A model generated the notes under the pieces. That model had not been told where the DNA came from. It made no database searches and worked only from the letters and a program-made list of their open reading frames with translations. From NCBI GenBank assembly GCA_945879145.1, contig CAMCUZ010000001.1, positions 49,170 through 113,169 on the forward strand: 64,000 nt of DNA, written 5' to 3'. How positions within the stretch are numbered: position 1 is the stretch's first letter; every line of letters begins with the position of its first letter. Below are positions 27,285 to 34,874 of this stretch, in pieces. Source of the stretch: an uncultured Mediterranea sp. (GTDB lineage: Bacteria > Bacteroidota > Bacteroidia > Bacteroidales > Bacteroidaceae). The position numbers were made by a program, and so were the translations under genes.

Positions 27285-27995
27285 TCAGTTGTGTACCAAG
27301 GTTCCAATCTCTTCGCCGGCCATGACGCGCTTCAGGTTACCCACCGTATCCATGTCGAAGACGATGATGGGCAGGTTGTTCTCTTTGCACATGCAGGTGG
27401 CGGTCAGGTCCATCACTTTGAGGCCACGCTTCAGCACCTCGTCGTAGGTGATGTCGTGGAACTTGGTAGCGGTGGGGTCTTTTTCGGGGTCGGCGGTGTA
27501 GATGCCATCCACACGGGTGCCCTTCAGCATTACGTCGGCCTCAATCTCGATGCCGCGCAGGCTCGAGCCGGTGTCGGTCGTAAAGAAGGGGTTGCCTGTG
27601 CCAGCCGACATGATGACCACCTCGCCGGCTTCCATGCACTCAATGGCGCGCCACTTGTTGTAGAACTCACCGATAGGCTCCATTCGAACGGCCGTCAGCA
27701 CACGGGCCTTGACGCCGGCCGAGACGAGGGCCGAGCTGAGGGCCAAGCTGTTGATGACGGTGGCCAGCATACCCATCTGGTCGCCCTTCACGCGGTCAAA
27801 TCCTTTACCGGCTCCGCTCAATCCGCGGAAGATGTTGCCTCCGCCAATCACGATGCCTATCTGTACGCCCATGGCATGAACCTCTTTAATCTGTGCTGCA
27901 TATTCGGCCAGACGCTTCTCGTCAATGCCGTACTGCTTTTCGCCCATCAGGCTCTCGCCGCTGAGCTTGAGTAATATCCGTTTGTAGTTGGCCAT
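27285..27995 (-). CDS. pyrH: Uridylate kinase
   Basis: A 236-residue bacterial UMP kinase of the amino-acid-kinase fold (UMP + ATP to UDP). [22 protein letters not shown] and the late [16 protein letters not shown] are diagnostic. It is first gene of a minus-strand run with frr, rsgA and the permease. A -7 box (TAACTTTG on the minus strand, complement of 28036-28043) lies 41 bases upstream. Confidence 0.97.
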   Translation of the reverse strand: MANYKRILLKLSGESLMGEKQYGIDEKRLAEYAAQIKEVHAMGVQIGIVIGGGNIFRGLSGAGKGFDRVKGDQMGMLATVINSLALSSALVSAGVKARVLTAVRMEPIGEFYNKWRAIECMEAGEVVIMSAGTGNPFFTTDTGSSLRGIEIEADVMLKGTRVDGIYTADPEKDPTATKFHDITYDEVLKRGLKVMDLTATCMCKENNLPIIVFDMDTVGNLKRVMAGEEIGTLVHN

Positions 27996-28035
27996 ATTGT
28001 GTATCTCTTTTTGGTGATAATGGTTAATTTCTAGG

Positions 28036-28043
28036 CAAAGTTA
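28036..28043 (-). promoter_or_regulatory. -7 box upstream of pyrH
   Basis: Reads TAACTTTG on the minus strand; no good -33 element at the usual spacing. Confidence 0.5.
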
Positions 28044-28110
28044 GACATTTATTCTGAAAAATTGCATTTTTCTTCCTTTTTTTATGCAAGAAGATAAAAA
28101 AACGGGGACT

Positions 28111-29442
28111 TCAGCTCAATTTTTGATAGAGGCTCTTGCGGAGCAGGGTCTGCATGAGGCCTCGCTGCAGCAGGTAAGCCAGGAAGGCGAGCCAGAGGGC
28201 ATGGTTGCCCCAGATCGTGTGGAGCGCGGCATAGAGCAGGAAGAAGGTAAGGGTGGCTATGGCCATGGAGAGCAGCATGCCGCGGGTGGCCGTGGCGCCG
28301 ATATAGATGCCATCCCAAATGAAGGCGGCCAGCCCGCAGAGGGGAATCAGGAGAGCCCAGAGGAAATAGGTGGCCGAGGCTGCAATGACCTCTTCTTCGG
28401 AGGTGAGCAGTTGCAGGAACGATGCGCCCCCCAGAGCGTAGGTCAGCGTGAAGAGCAGGGATATCAGGGTTCCCCAGCCGAAGAGGCGACGCACCGTGCT
28501 GAAGAAGGCTTCGGCATGACGAGCCCCGATGTAGCGACCGCTCAATGCCTCACCTGCAAAGGCAAAGCCATCCATGATGTAGGAGTAGAGGGTAAAGAGC
28601 TGCATCAGCAGGGTGTTGACGGCCAGGATGACTTCACCCTGCGCTGCACCGGCTGAGGTGAAGAAGAGGGTGACGGTGACCAGGCAGAGGGTGCGCAGGA
28701 AGATGTTACGGTTTACGCTGAAGAAGCGAGCCATGGCCGTGCGGTTCCAAAGGGTGTGCAGAGCTTTGGCGGAGAACAAGCGCTCAGGCAGGTAGCGCAT
28801 CAGCCTGCGGTAATGGCGCATCAAGAGGAAGAGGGCCGTGAGAAATCCGGCATACTGGGCGATCAGTGTGCCCAGGGCCACACCGTCCACCTTCAGCCCG
28901 AAGCCATAGACCAGCAGCAGGCTGCAGAGGATGTTGACTACATTCTGCACGATGGCCACCCACATCGGGGAGCGAGAGTTCTGCATGCCCAGGAACCACC
29001 CCGTCACTCCATAGAGACCCAGCATGGCTGGTGCACCGTAGATGCAGATATTGAAGTAGGTACGCGTGAGTTGAGCCACCTCGGCTGTGGGTGGTGCGAT
29101 GAGATAGAGTGCCAGTTCGCGCAGGGGGTGTTGCAACAGGATAAAGAGGACTCCGAGTCCTATGCCCAGCAGGACCGACCGCAGTAGCAGACGCATCACC
29201 TCCTCCAGGTTGCGTGCTCCGAAGGCTTGCGAGGTCATCCCCCCTGTGCCCATGCGGAGAAAGGCGAAAAGCCAGTAGATGATGTTGAAGAGCATGCCTC
29301 CCACGGCAATGGCACCGATGTAGGCGGCGGCACCCAGGTGACCTACGATGGATACGTCAACCAGGCCCAGCAGGGGTACCGTGATGTTGGATACGATGCT
29401 TGGCAGGGCAATCTTTAGGATTTGGCGGTCTCTTGGGTGCAT
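28111..29442 (-). CDS. MATE-family efflux transporter
   Basis: A 443-residue inner-membrane exporter with about 12 helices in two MatE halves. ILKIALPSIVSNITVPLLGLVDVSIVGHLG opens the first half and FFSVNRNIFLRTLCLVTVTLFFTSAGAAQG the second. The DinF-like subgroup is suggested by the start. Such proteins export cationic drugs or metabolites using Na+ or H+. The gene is 18 bases downstream of the biotin ligase, in a four-gene minus-strand run. Confidence 0.93.
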   Translation of the reverse strand: MHPRDRQILKIALPSIVSNITVPLLGLVDVSIVGHLGAAAYIGAIAVGGMLFNIIYWLFAFLRMGTGGMTSQAFGARNLEEVMRLLLRSVLLGIGLGVLFILLQHPLRELALYLIAPPTAEVAQLTRTYFNICIYGAPAMLGLYGVTGWFLGMQNSRSPMWVAIVQNVVNILCSLLLVYGFGLKVDGVALGTLIAQYAGFLTALFLLMRHYRRLMRYLPERLFSAKALHTLWNRTAMARFFSVNRNIFLRTLCLVTVTLFFTSAGAAQGEVILAVNTLLMQLFTLYSYIMDGFAFAGEALSGRYIGARHAEAFFSTVRRLFGWGTLISLLFTLTYALGGASFLQLLTSEEEVIAASATYFLWALLIPLCGLAAFIWDGIYIGATATRGMLLSMAIATLTFFLLYAALHTIWGNHALWLAFLAYLLQRGLMQTLLRKSLYQKLS

Positions 29443-29460
29443 AGCTGGGGTATGGGTGGA

Positions 29461-30225
29461 CTAAAGCAGGTACTGCACTTCCTTGAACAGGTAACTGCGC
29501 TCTTGGCCCGACTCATCTTCGAGTACAAAGCGTCCATCCGGCTCCACGCGCAGCACACGGGCTCGGAAGACCCCGCGAGCATCTTCGTAGGGGTGATAGC
29601 CGCGGCGGCGGAATAGGGAGCGGCCATAGCGCACGGCAATCTCTTCTGAAAAGGTGGGATAGGGCTCCTCTTCGGCCCGTTGAAAATAGGCCATCATGCG
29701 CTTCATGATATCCATGAGCAGGAGTTGGCGGTCGTGCTCCTTGCCCGTGATTTGCAGGAGCGATATGGGGTTGGGAGCATCGCTCACAAAGGCGGATTGG
29801 TTCACGTTCAGGCCGATGCCGCAGATGCAGCGGCCAATGCGGCTTCCGCTCAGTTCATTCTCAATCAGGATGCCGCAGACTTTCTTTTCCCGCCAGTAGA
29901 TGTCGTTGGGCCACTTGATGCAGAAGTCATCGCTCCAGCAGCTGAGCGCCTCCTTGATAGCCAGCGAGACCATCTGCGAGAGCAGAAACTGATGACGTGC
30001 TTCGAGGAAGGAGGGATAGACCACAAAGCTGAAGAGCAGGTTCTTCCCTTCGGCCGACTCCCACGAGTTGCCTCGTTGCCCCTTACCTGCCCGTTGGTAT
30101 TCTGCACTCACTGTAGTAAAGGGGGCCAATTGGGCTCCTTCGCGTTCGCAGAGTTCACTCAGGTAGAGGTTGGTGGATTCTGTGGCCTCCAGTGCAATCA
30201 GAGGAAATGTAGTTTCAGTAGTCAT
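29461..30225 (-). CDS. birA: Biotin-[acetyl-CoA-carboxylase] ligase, monofunctional
   Basis: A 254-residue biotin protein ligase that attaches biotin to carboxylase or decarboxylase carrier lysines. Motifs are AGKGQRGNSWESAEGKNLLFSF and CIKWPNDIYW, with the central VCGILIENELSG and the CICGIGLNVN segment. No N-terminal winged helix is present, so unlike E. coli BirA it should not repress biotin genes. The start lies just before a tandem CTYGTAG repeat. Confidence 0.93.
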   Translation of the reverse strand: MTTETTFPLIALEATESTNLYLSELCEREGAQLAPFTTVSAEYQRAGKGQRGNSWESAEGKNLLFSFVVYPSFLEARHQFLLSQMVSLAIKEALSCWSDDFCIKWPNDIYWREKKVCGILIENELSGSRIGRCICGIGLNVNQSAFVSDAPNPISLLQITGKEHDRQLLLMDIMKRMMAYFQRAEEEPYPTFSEEIAVRYGRSLFRRRGYHPYEDARGVFRARVLRVEPDGRFVLEDESGQERSYLFKEVQYLL

Positions 30226-30247
30226 GATAAAGTAGCATTACTTATAA

Positions 30248-30303
30248 CTTGTAGCTTGTAGCTCGTAGCTCGTAGCTCGTAGCTTGTAGCTCGTAGCTTG
30301 TAG
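30248..30303. repeat. Tandem heptamer repeat CTYGTAG x8
   Basis: Eight uninterrupted copies of CTTGTAG or CTCGTAG between the YraN-like gene and the biotin ligase. The same heptamer in reverse complement (CTACGAG) occurs three times at 45351-45371. It does not code for anything visible. Confidence 0.9.
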
Positions 30304-30305
30304 CT

Positions 30306-30671
30306 TTAAAACCTCGGTGGATAGAAGGCATCCTGTAGATGCTCAATGTGGAAGTTTCCTGGCTCTCCCACCAGGGTGATGATGTCGAAGCGGAGGGGGA
30401 GGGTAAGTTGGAAATACTTCACGTAGGTGTCGGCGGCGATGACCAGCCGGCGAATCTTCTGGGGAGTCACAGCCTCTTCTGGGGTGGTGAAATCGGTGTT
30501 GCTTCTTGTCTTTACCTCCACCACCACCAACTCTTCACCGTTGGTGGCTACGATGTCCAGTTCCAGGTGGCTTTTGTGCCAGTTGCGGTGGCGTATGGTG
30601 TAGCCTTGCTCCTCGAGGTAAGCCACAGCCGCCTCCTCACCGGCTTTGCCCAGTTGGTTATGTCCAGCCAT
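30306..30671 (-). CDS. YraN-like (UPF0102) nuclease-fold protein
   Basis: A 121-residue protein of the UPF0102 family. NQLGKAGEEAAVAYLEEQGY, HLELDIVA and ELVVVEVKTRS give the restriction-endonuclease-like E...D...ExK core. The biological function is not settled. It is 10 bases downstream of the S41 peptidase, apparently co-transcribed. Confidence 0.93.
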   Translation of the reverse strand: MAGHNQLGKAGEEAAVAYLEEQGYTIRHRNWHKSHLELDIVATNGEELVVVEVKTRSNTDFTTPEEAVTPQKIRRLVIAADTYVKYFQLTLPLRFDIITLVGEPGNFHIEHLQDAFYPPRF

Positions 30672-30681
30672 AGGGTTCCGC

Positions 30682-32262
30682 TTATTCTTCCCAGCGGGTC
30701 ACCATTCCTCGTTCGCTCCGTGCGGGCGGGGGGAGGGGCATCCACTGCTCCATCGTCAACGACGCGATGCCGCGGGTAGATGCTGATGGCCGTTTGATAA
30801 TAGTTTCACCCGTGATCTGCTCCAGGGCAAAGGCGTAGAGATACTCCTTCTGCGTGCCTAACGGCTTATAGATGCGGAGGACGTTTTCTTCGTTGAAGGG
30901 GCTGATTTCGTCCACCTCCATGTTGGGAACAAAGCCCTTTTCGTAGTCGCCAAACCCCTTGGCATTGTAGGTCTGGAAGGTGATGGGGGCTATCTGATAC
31001 TTCTTCTCCAGGTCGTTGCCCTTAACCTCTCCCTTGCCCACGGTGATAACCTCCATGCCTACGTTCTTCCCCATTGTCGGGGTACCTATTAGGAAGAGGT
31101 CCAGGTTGATGCCTTCCAGGGCGTTGATCACCAACTCGCTGGCAGAGGCGGTTTCATCACTTACAATCACGTAGAGGCGGCTGAGGTTGAGCTGACAGTC
31201 GGCTAACTGACTCTTGAGCGCGTCGTCCGAGAGTTTCTCGCCAAAGAGTTCCACTTTTCGCTTGTTGCCGAGTGCTTTCATGCGGGTGTCGTTGAAGCGG
31301 TACTCAACAAACGCTTTCCCCTCGCAGGCTGAGCCGGCGATGCAGGTGGCGAGCAGGTTGGCCGACACGACATGCCCACCCAGGTTATAGCGCAGGTCAA
31401 GGACCAGGTCGGTGATGCCCTCCTGCTTGAATTTCTTCAATTCGTCGAGCAGCTCTTGGTCGTAGCCTCCATCGAATCGGGTGTAGAATAGGTAGCCCAC
31501 ATTATGGCCGCTCACCGTCTCTACCTGTGCCTTGAGGACAGGGTTGAGCTCGAGGGGGGCGCAGGTCATTGTTTTGGTCGTAGGGTTGCTCAAGGTGTTG
31601 TCGCTGTTCACGTAGCAGCTCTCTACGGTGTGGGTGGCTGCTGTGGTGGGGTACATCATGGCGTTCCATATCTCTTGCCAATTACTGATGCGAATATCTT
31701 TTCCATCCCATTTCTGGATAAAGTCACCTCTAGTGAGTCCCGCTTTATCGGCGGGCGAGCCGGGATAGACGCCACGAATCATGAAGCGTACGTAGTTGTT
31801 GCCGTCAGAAGCTGTCTTGTAGGTATATGGTAAGAAGCCAATCAGTCCGAAGCTCATCTCCTTTTCCTTCTTGTAGAGGTCGCTACTTGTGGCGCGTGTC
31901 GAGCTGTAGTCAGGCACCTCTTTGATGTAGGAGAAGAGGTGATATTGCTTGTCGGCTTCGTTGTAGCGGCGGTCCAAGGTGTTGGTCTTTAGACTCAATA
32001 GTCCATCCTCGAAAAACTGCTGGTACGCTTTGGAGAAGTCCAAGGTCTGCGCTTTGTACTCGTCGTTCCAGAGGTAGTAGTCGCTCAAGAAGTCATAGAC
32101 GATTTGGTTGAGTTTCTCGTCCTCGGTGGAAGTGGTCTCTTCCGGAGTGTTGTTGTCTTCATTGTCCGGAATCTCATCCTCATGGTGGCTGCTGCATGCA
32201 GGTAGCAGGGTCAGGCAGCTCACGATGCCCAGCAAGGAAAGTAAGGTATGGAAGTGTCTCAT
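30682..32262 (-). CDS. S41-family (C-terminal-processing-like) peptidase lipoprotein
   Basis: A 526-residue lipoprotein (lipobox LPAC, Cys23) with an acidic Glu/Asp/Thr linker. A PDZ domain is at about 150-205 (GVYPGSPADKAGLTRGDFIQKWDG) and a tail-specific protease domain follows. The catalytic Ser is in SDETASASELVINAL and the Lys in TPTMGKNVGME; LVLDLRYNLGGHV is the conserved preceding block. It is a Bacteroidetes surface or periplasmic relative of Ctp/Tsp, cleaving proteins from the C-terminus. It begins a run with yraN, birA and the MATE gene. A -7 box (complement of 32298-32305) lies 36 bases upstream. Confidence 0.93.
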   Translation of the reverse strand: MRHFHTLLSLLGIVSCLTLLPACSSHHEDEIPDNEDNNTPEETTSTEDEKLNQIVYDFLSDYYLWNDEYKAQTLDFSKAYQQFFEDGLLSLKTNTLDRRYNEADKQYHLFSYIKEVPDYSSTRATSSDLYKKEKEMSFGLIGFLPYTYKTASDGNNYVRFMIRGVYPGSPADKAGLTRGDFIQKWDGKDIRISNWQEIWNAMMYPTTAATHTVESCYVNSDNTLSNPTTKTMTCAPLELNPVLKAQVETVSGHNVGYLFYTRFDGGYDQELLDELKKFKQEGITDLVLDLRYNLGGHVVSANLLATCIAGSACEGKAFVEYRFNDTRMKALGNKRKVELFGEKLSDDALKSQLADCQLNLSRLYVIVSDETASASELVINALEGINLDLFLIGTPTMGKNVGMEVITVGKGEVKGNDLEKKYQIAPITFQTYNAKGFGDYEKGFVPNMEVDEISPFNEENVLRIYKPLGTQKEYLYAFALEQITGETIIKRPSASTRGIASLTMEQWMPLPPPARSERGMVTRWEE

Positions 32263-32297
32263 TGTTCCATTTGATTAAAGGGTTCGTAAATCAAGGG

Positions 32298-32305
32298 CAA
32301 AAATA
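32298..32305 (-). promoter_or_regulatory. -7 box upstream of the S41 peptidase gene
   Basis: Reads TATTTTTG on the minus strand, matching TAnnTTTG. Confidence 0.5.
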
Positions 32306-32407
32306 TCGATTTATTTTGCTTTGCGCAACTTTTGCTTTAAAATAGCCCGCTTTTTCTGCAAAAAGCGCCTCTTTTGACGGATGAAAAGAAAAAAAAAGGT
32401 GTTTTCG

Positions 32408-32438
32408 TTGGCGGATTGCTGCAGTAGGTGTAATTTTG
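32408..32438 (+). promoter_or_regulatory. Promoter of the small basic protein and tadA
   Basis: TTG (32408-32410), 20-base spacer, TAATTTTG (32431-32438); start codon 35 bases downstream. Confidence 0.7.
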
Positions 32439-32472
32439 CAGCAGAATCTAACCTGCAAATGCTGCCGTACGT

Positions 32473-32706
32473 ATGAAAAAGAAGAGTTCCCTTTCCGCGC
32501 GTGGTTGTCACGACGAGCCCAAGCGTCCTCATCGCATGATTTGCCTGATGAGTGAGGAGGAGTACCGCTTGGTGAATCGCTATCTGAAGCGGTACAAGAT
32601 TACCAACAAGTCACGCTGGATGCGCGAGAACCTGCTTCACTTTATCCACCGCAACATGGAGGAGGATTACCCCACGCTTTTTGAGGAACACGAGATGCGC
32701 CGTTAA
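32473..32706 (+). CDS. Small basic protein, ribbon-helix-helix-like (hypothetical)
   Basis: A 77-residue protein, Lys/Arg-rich at the start (MKKKSSLSARG) with RPHRMICLMSEEEYRLVNRYLKRYKITNKSRWMRENLL, which resembles the beta-helix-helix pattern of ribbon-helix-helix DNA-binding proteins. It has its own promoter and ends 6 bases before tadA, so the two are surely co-transcribed. Function is not known; a DNA- or RNA-binding role is inferred from charge and pattern. Confidence 0.8.
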   Translation: MKKKSSLSARGCHDEPKRPHRMICLMSEEEYRLVNRYLKRYKITNKSRWMRENLLHFIHRNMEEDYPTLFEEHEMRR

Positions 32707-32712
32707 TCAGTG

Positions 32713-33144
32713 ATGGATGATACTTATTATATGAAACAGGCCCTGGCTGAGGCACGCGAGGCGGCACGCCGGGGCGAGGTACCCGTAGGGGCGGTAGTGG
32801 TCTGCCGAGACCGCATCATTGCCCGTGGGCACAACCTGACAGAGACCTTGATTGACGTGACGGCCCATGCCGAGATGCAGGCCCTGACGGCTGCAGCCTC
32901 TTCACTGGGGGGGAAGTACTTGGCCGATTGCACGCTTTACGTCACCGTGGAGCCCTGCGTGATGTGTGCAGGAGCCATTGGCTGGTCGCAACTCGGACGG
33001 CTGGTCTATGGAGCACCGGATGAGAAGCGGGGTTATCGCCGTTATGCCCCCGAGGCGTTGCATCCCAAGACGGTGGTGCTGAGTGGCGTGCTCCAGGAGG
33101 AGTGTGCCGAGCTGATGAAGCGCTTCTTTCAGTCGCGCAGGTAA
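32713..33144 (+). CDS. tadA: tRNA-specific adenosine deaminase / nucleoside deaminase
   Basis: A 143-residue zinc deaminase. HAE at residues 52-54 and PCVMC (Cys82, Cys85) form the zinc site; MKQALAEAREAARRGEVPVGAVVV is the classic TadA start. It should convert A34 to inosine in tRNA-Arg(ACG). Guanine deaminase-like relatives share the fold, but length and motifs favour TadA. ATG 32713 is preferred over the GTG three bases earlier. Confidence 0.93.
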   Translation: MDDTYYMKQALAEAREAARRGEVPVGAVVVCRDRIIARGHNLTETLIDVTAHAEMQALTAAASSLGGKYLADCTLYVTVEPCVMCAGAIGWSQLGRLVYGAPDEKRGYRRYAPEALHPKTVVLSGVLQEECAELMKRFFQSRR

Positions 33145-33161
33145 TGGAGGTGTGTGTCATC

Positions 33162-33181
33162 GGGCGGAAAATATTCCGCCC
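33162..33181. repeat. Palindrome GGGCGGAA/TTCCGCCC
   Basis: Perfect 8-bp arms around AATA in the convergent tadA/pssA interval, followed by CCTACAG. It is a variant of the GGGGCGCAA element 30 bases on and may act as a bidirectional terminator. Confidence 0.65.
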
Positions 33182-33207
33182 CTACAGTTATGATGGTAGA
33201 TGCTTAC

Positions 33208-33243
33208 TTGTAGGGGCGCAATATTTTGCGCCCTGCATACCGC
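33208..33243. repeat. Palindromic intergenic repeat, copy 2
   Basis: TTGTAGGGGCGCAATATTTTGCGCCCTGCATACCG, nearly identical to 16091-16124. Both copies sit in short intergenic regions just past gene ends. Confidence 0.75.
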
Positions 33244-33280
33244 AACGCATGCCGCAATAGGGGGTGTGAACTTGCTTTTG

Positions 33281-33979
33281 TTACGCCTTCTGCTTGGTGC
33301 GCACTAGTGAGAGCAGAATGTACCATATAATAATAGGTACGAAGGCTTTCATCGTGAAGAGGGCCAACAGGGGGAGGCAACCAATGAAGAAGAAGGGAAT
33401 GCGGCGGTCGCCCTTTAGCTTTTTGAGTGAGAACATGGGGATTTCGCTCACCAGTAGCCAGGAGAAGAGCAACGCAAGGGCTACCGACAAGAGTACCAGC
33501 GGGAAGGCTCCTTGCTGCAGCAGTTCGGGAACATCCTGCAGCATCAGCACGTACGAAGCCCAGAAGAGGGCATTAGCCGGCACAGGCAGACCGATGAACG
33601 AGGTGGTCTGACGGGTGTCGTTATTGAACTTTGCCAGTCGAAGCGCCGAGAAAACAGCAATCACGAAGGCCACGTAAGGCAGGAGAGCCCGTGCACCACT
33701 CCAGCCGTTGGCTTCGGCTATCTGTACCAAGAGGCAGAAGAGCATGGAGGCAGGAGCTACGCCAAAGCTCACGTCGTCGGCCAGCGAGTCCAGGTCCTTG
33801 CCAATGGGTGAATGGGCATTCAGGGCACGTGCCGCCAGTCCGTCGAAGAAGTCAAACAATGCGCTGAGCAGGATAAAGCCAAAGGCCGCACGATAGTCGT
33901 GGTTGAAAGCCATCACCACCGACAGACAGCCGCTGAAGAGGTTCAGGCAGGTCAACGTATTGGGAATATGACGTTTCAT
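33281..33979 (-). CDS. pssA: CDP-diacylglycerol-serine O-phosphatidyltransferase
   Basis: A 232-residue inner-membrane CDP-alcohol phosphotransferase making phosphatidylserine. The signature DG(x)2AR(x)8G(x)3D(x)3D is seen as DGLAARALNAHSPIGKDLDSLAD. Six or so hydrophobic helices follow. It is encoded 30 bases after psd, giving the two-step route to phosphatidylethanolamine in one unit. Confidence 0.96.
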   Translation of the reverse strand: MKRHIPNTLTCLNLFSGCLSVVMAFNHDYRAAFGFILLSALFDFFDGLAARALNAHSPIGKDLDSLADDVSFGVAPASMLFCLLVQIAEANGWSGARALLPYVAFVIAVFSALRLAKFNNDTRQTTSFIGLPVPANALFWASYVLMLQDVPELLQQGAFPLVLLSVALALLFSWLLVSEIPMFSLKKLKGDRRIPFFFIGCLPLLALFTMKAFVPIIIWYILLSLVRTKQKA

Positions 33980-34009
33980 GACAATGAATCAATTGAAAAT
34001 CAAAAGAGG

Positions 34010-34696
34010 TTATTTCAGTTTGGCAATCACGGTTTGGTTTCCCGTAGTGAGCTGCCCCATTTTCACCATCACCTCGGTACCCAACGGCAGATAGACATCC
34101 ACGCGTGAGCCGAACTTGATGAATCCCATGTGCTCGTCGATGAAGCACTCCTCGCCCGGTTCGGCGTAGGTCACAATGCGGCGTGCCATGGCTCCGGCTA
34201 TCTGACGAGCCATCACCTCCACTCCCTCGGGTGTCTCGATAATGACGGCCGACCGCTCGTTGTCGGTGCTTGCCTTGGGCAACCACGCCTTCATGAAGCG
34301 GCCATTTTGGTGCCACACTTTCTTGACTACGCCATCCACGGGGTACCAGTTGGCATGCACGTTCACCAGGCTCATGAAGATGGAGATCATTAACCTGCGG
34401 TCGTGGAAGTATTCGTTCTCGTCCACCTCTTCAATCACCACCACTTTGCCATCGGCAGGGGCTACGACCACCTTCTCCGTATCCTGCTCAAACAGGCGGA
34501 TGGGGCAGCGGAAGAAGTTCACCATGATACCATATACAATCAGACTGACAGTGGCAATGCAGTAGAATGGAATCTTGTTTTCGATACCAAAATAGAGGGC
34601 GCTGTTTATTGCCAGCAAAAGCAGCAACCCACCCCAAAGGGTGTGTGTGCCTTCACGGTGTAGTCTTATCTTTTTTAGTCTTTTTAATCTACTCAT
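34010..34696 (-). CDS. psd: Phosphatidylserine decarboxylase proenzyme
   Basis: A 228-residue proenzyme, the usual length of the short Bacteroidetes form. Self-cleavage should occur in [13 protein letters not shown] between Gly and Ser, making the pyruvoyl alpha chain. N-terminal hydrophobic helices anchor it. The start [16 protein letters not shown] is chosen over an upstream TTG that lies in the -7 box (complement of 34733-34740). It converts phosphatidylserine from PssA into phosphatidylethanolamine. Confidence 0.95.
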   Translation of the reverse strand: MSRLKRLKKIRLHREGTHTLWGGLLLLLAINSALYFGIENKIPFYCIATVSLIVYGIMVNFFRCPIRLFEQDTEKVVVAPADGKVVVIEEVDENEYFHDRRLMISIFMSLVNVHANWYPVDGVVKKVWHQNGRFMKAWLPKASTDNERSAVIIETPEGVEVMARQIAGAMARRIVTYAEPGEECFIDEHMGFIKFGSRVDVYLPLGTEVMVKMGQLTTGNQTVIAKLK

Positions 34697-34732
34697 TGAG
34701 GTTGGTTCTTTTGGTGGGTATAAAATTATCTG

Positions 34733-34740
34733 CAAAAATA
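34733..34740 (-). promoter_or_regulatory. -7 box upstream of psd-pssA
   Basis: TATTTTTG on the minus strand, 36 bases before the psd start. Confidence 0.55.
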
Positions 34741-34874
34741 GGTTTTTTTTGATGAATCGGCAAACATTTTTGCATCGAATTGCATCGAAGCATTATTTTT
34801 TCTTGTTTTTGTTGCCTGTTTGCAGGGGAGAGTGTATCTTTATGCGCTCAAAACTGTCCAAAATCGACTTAAAG

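Noticed and set aside
30248..30303. Heptamer array as a CRISPR
   Set aside because: Units are contiguous with no spacers.
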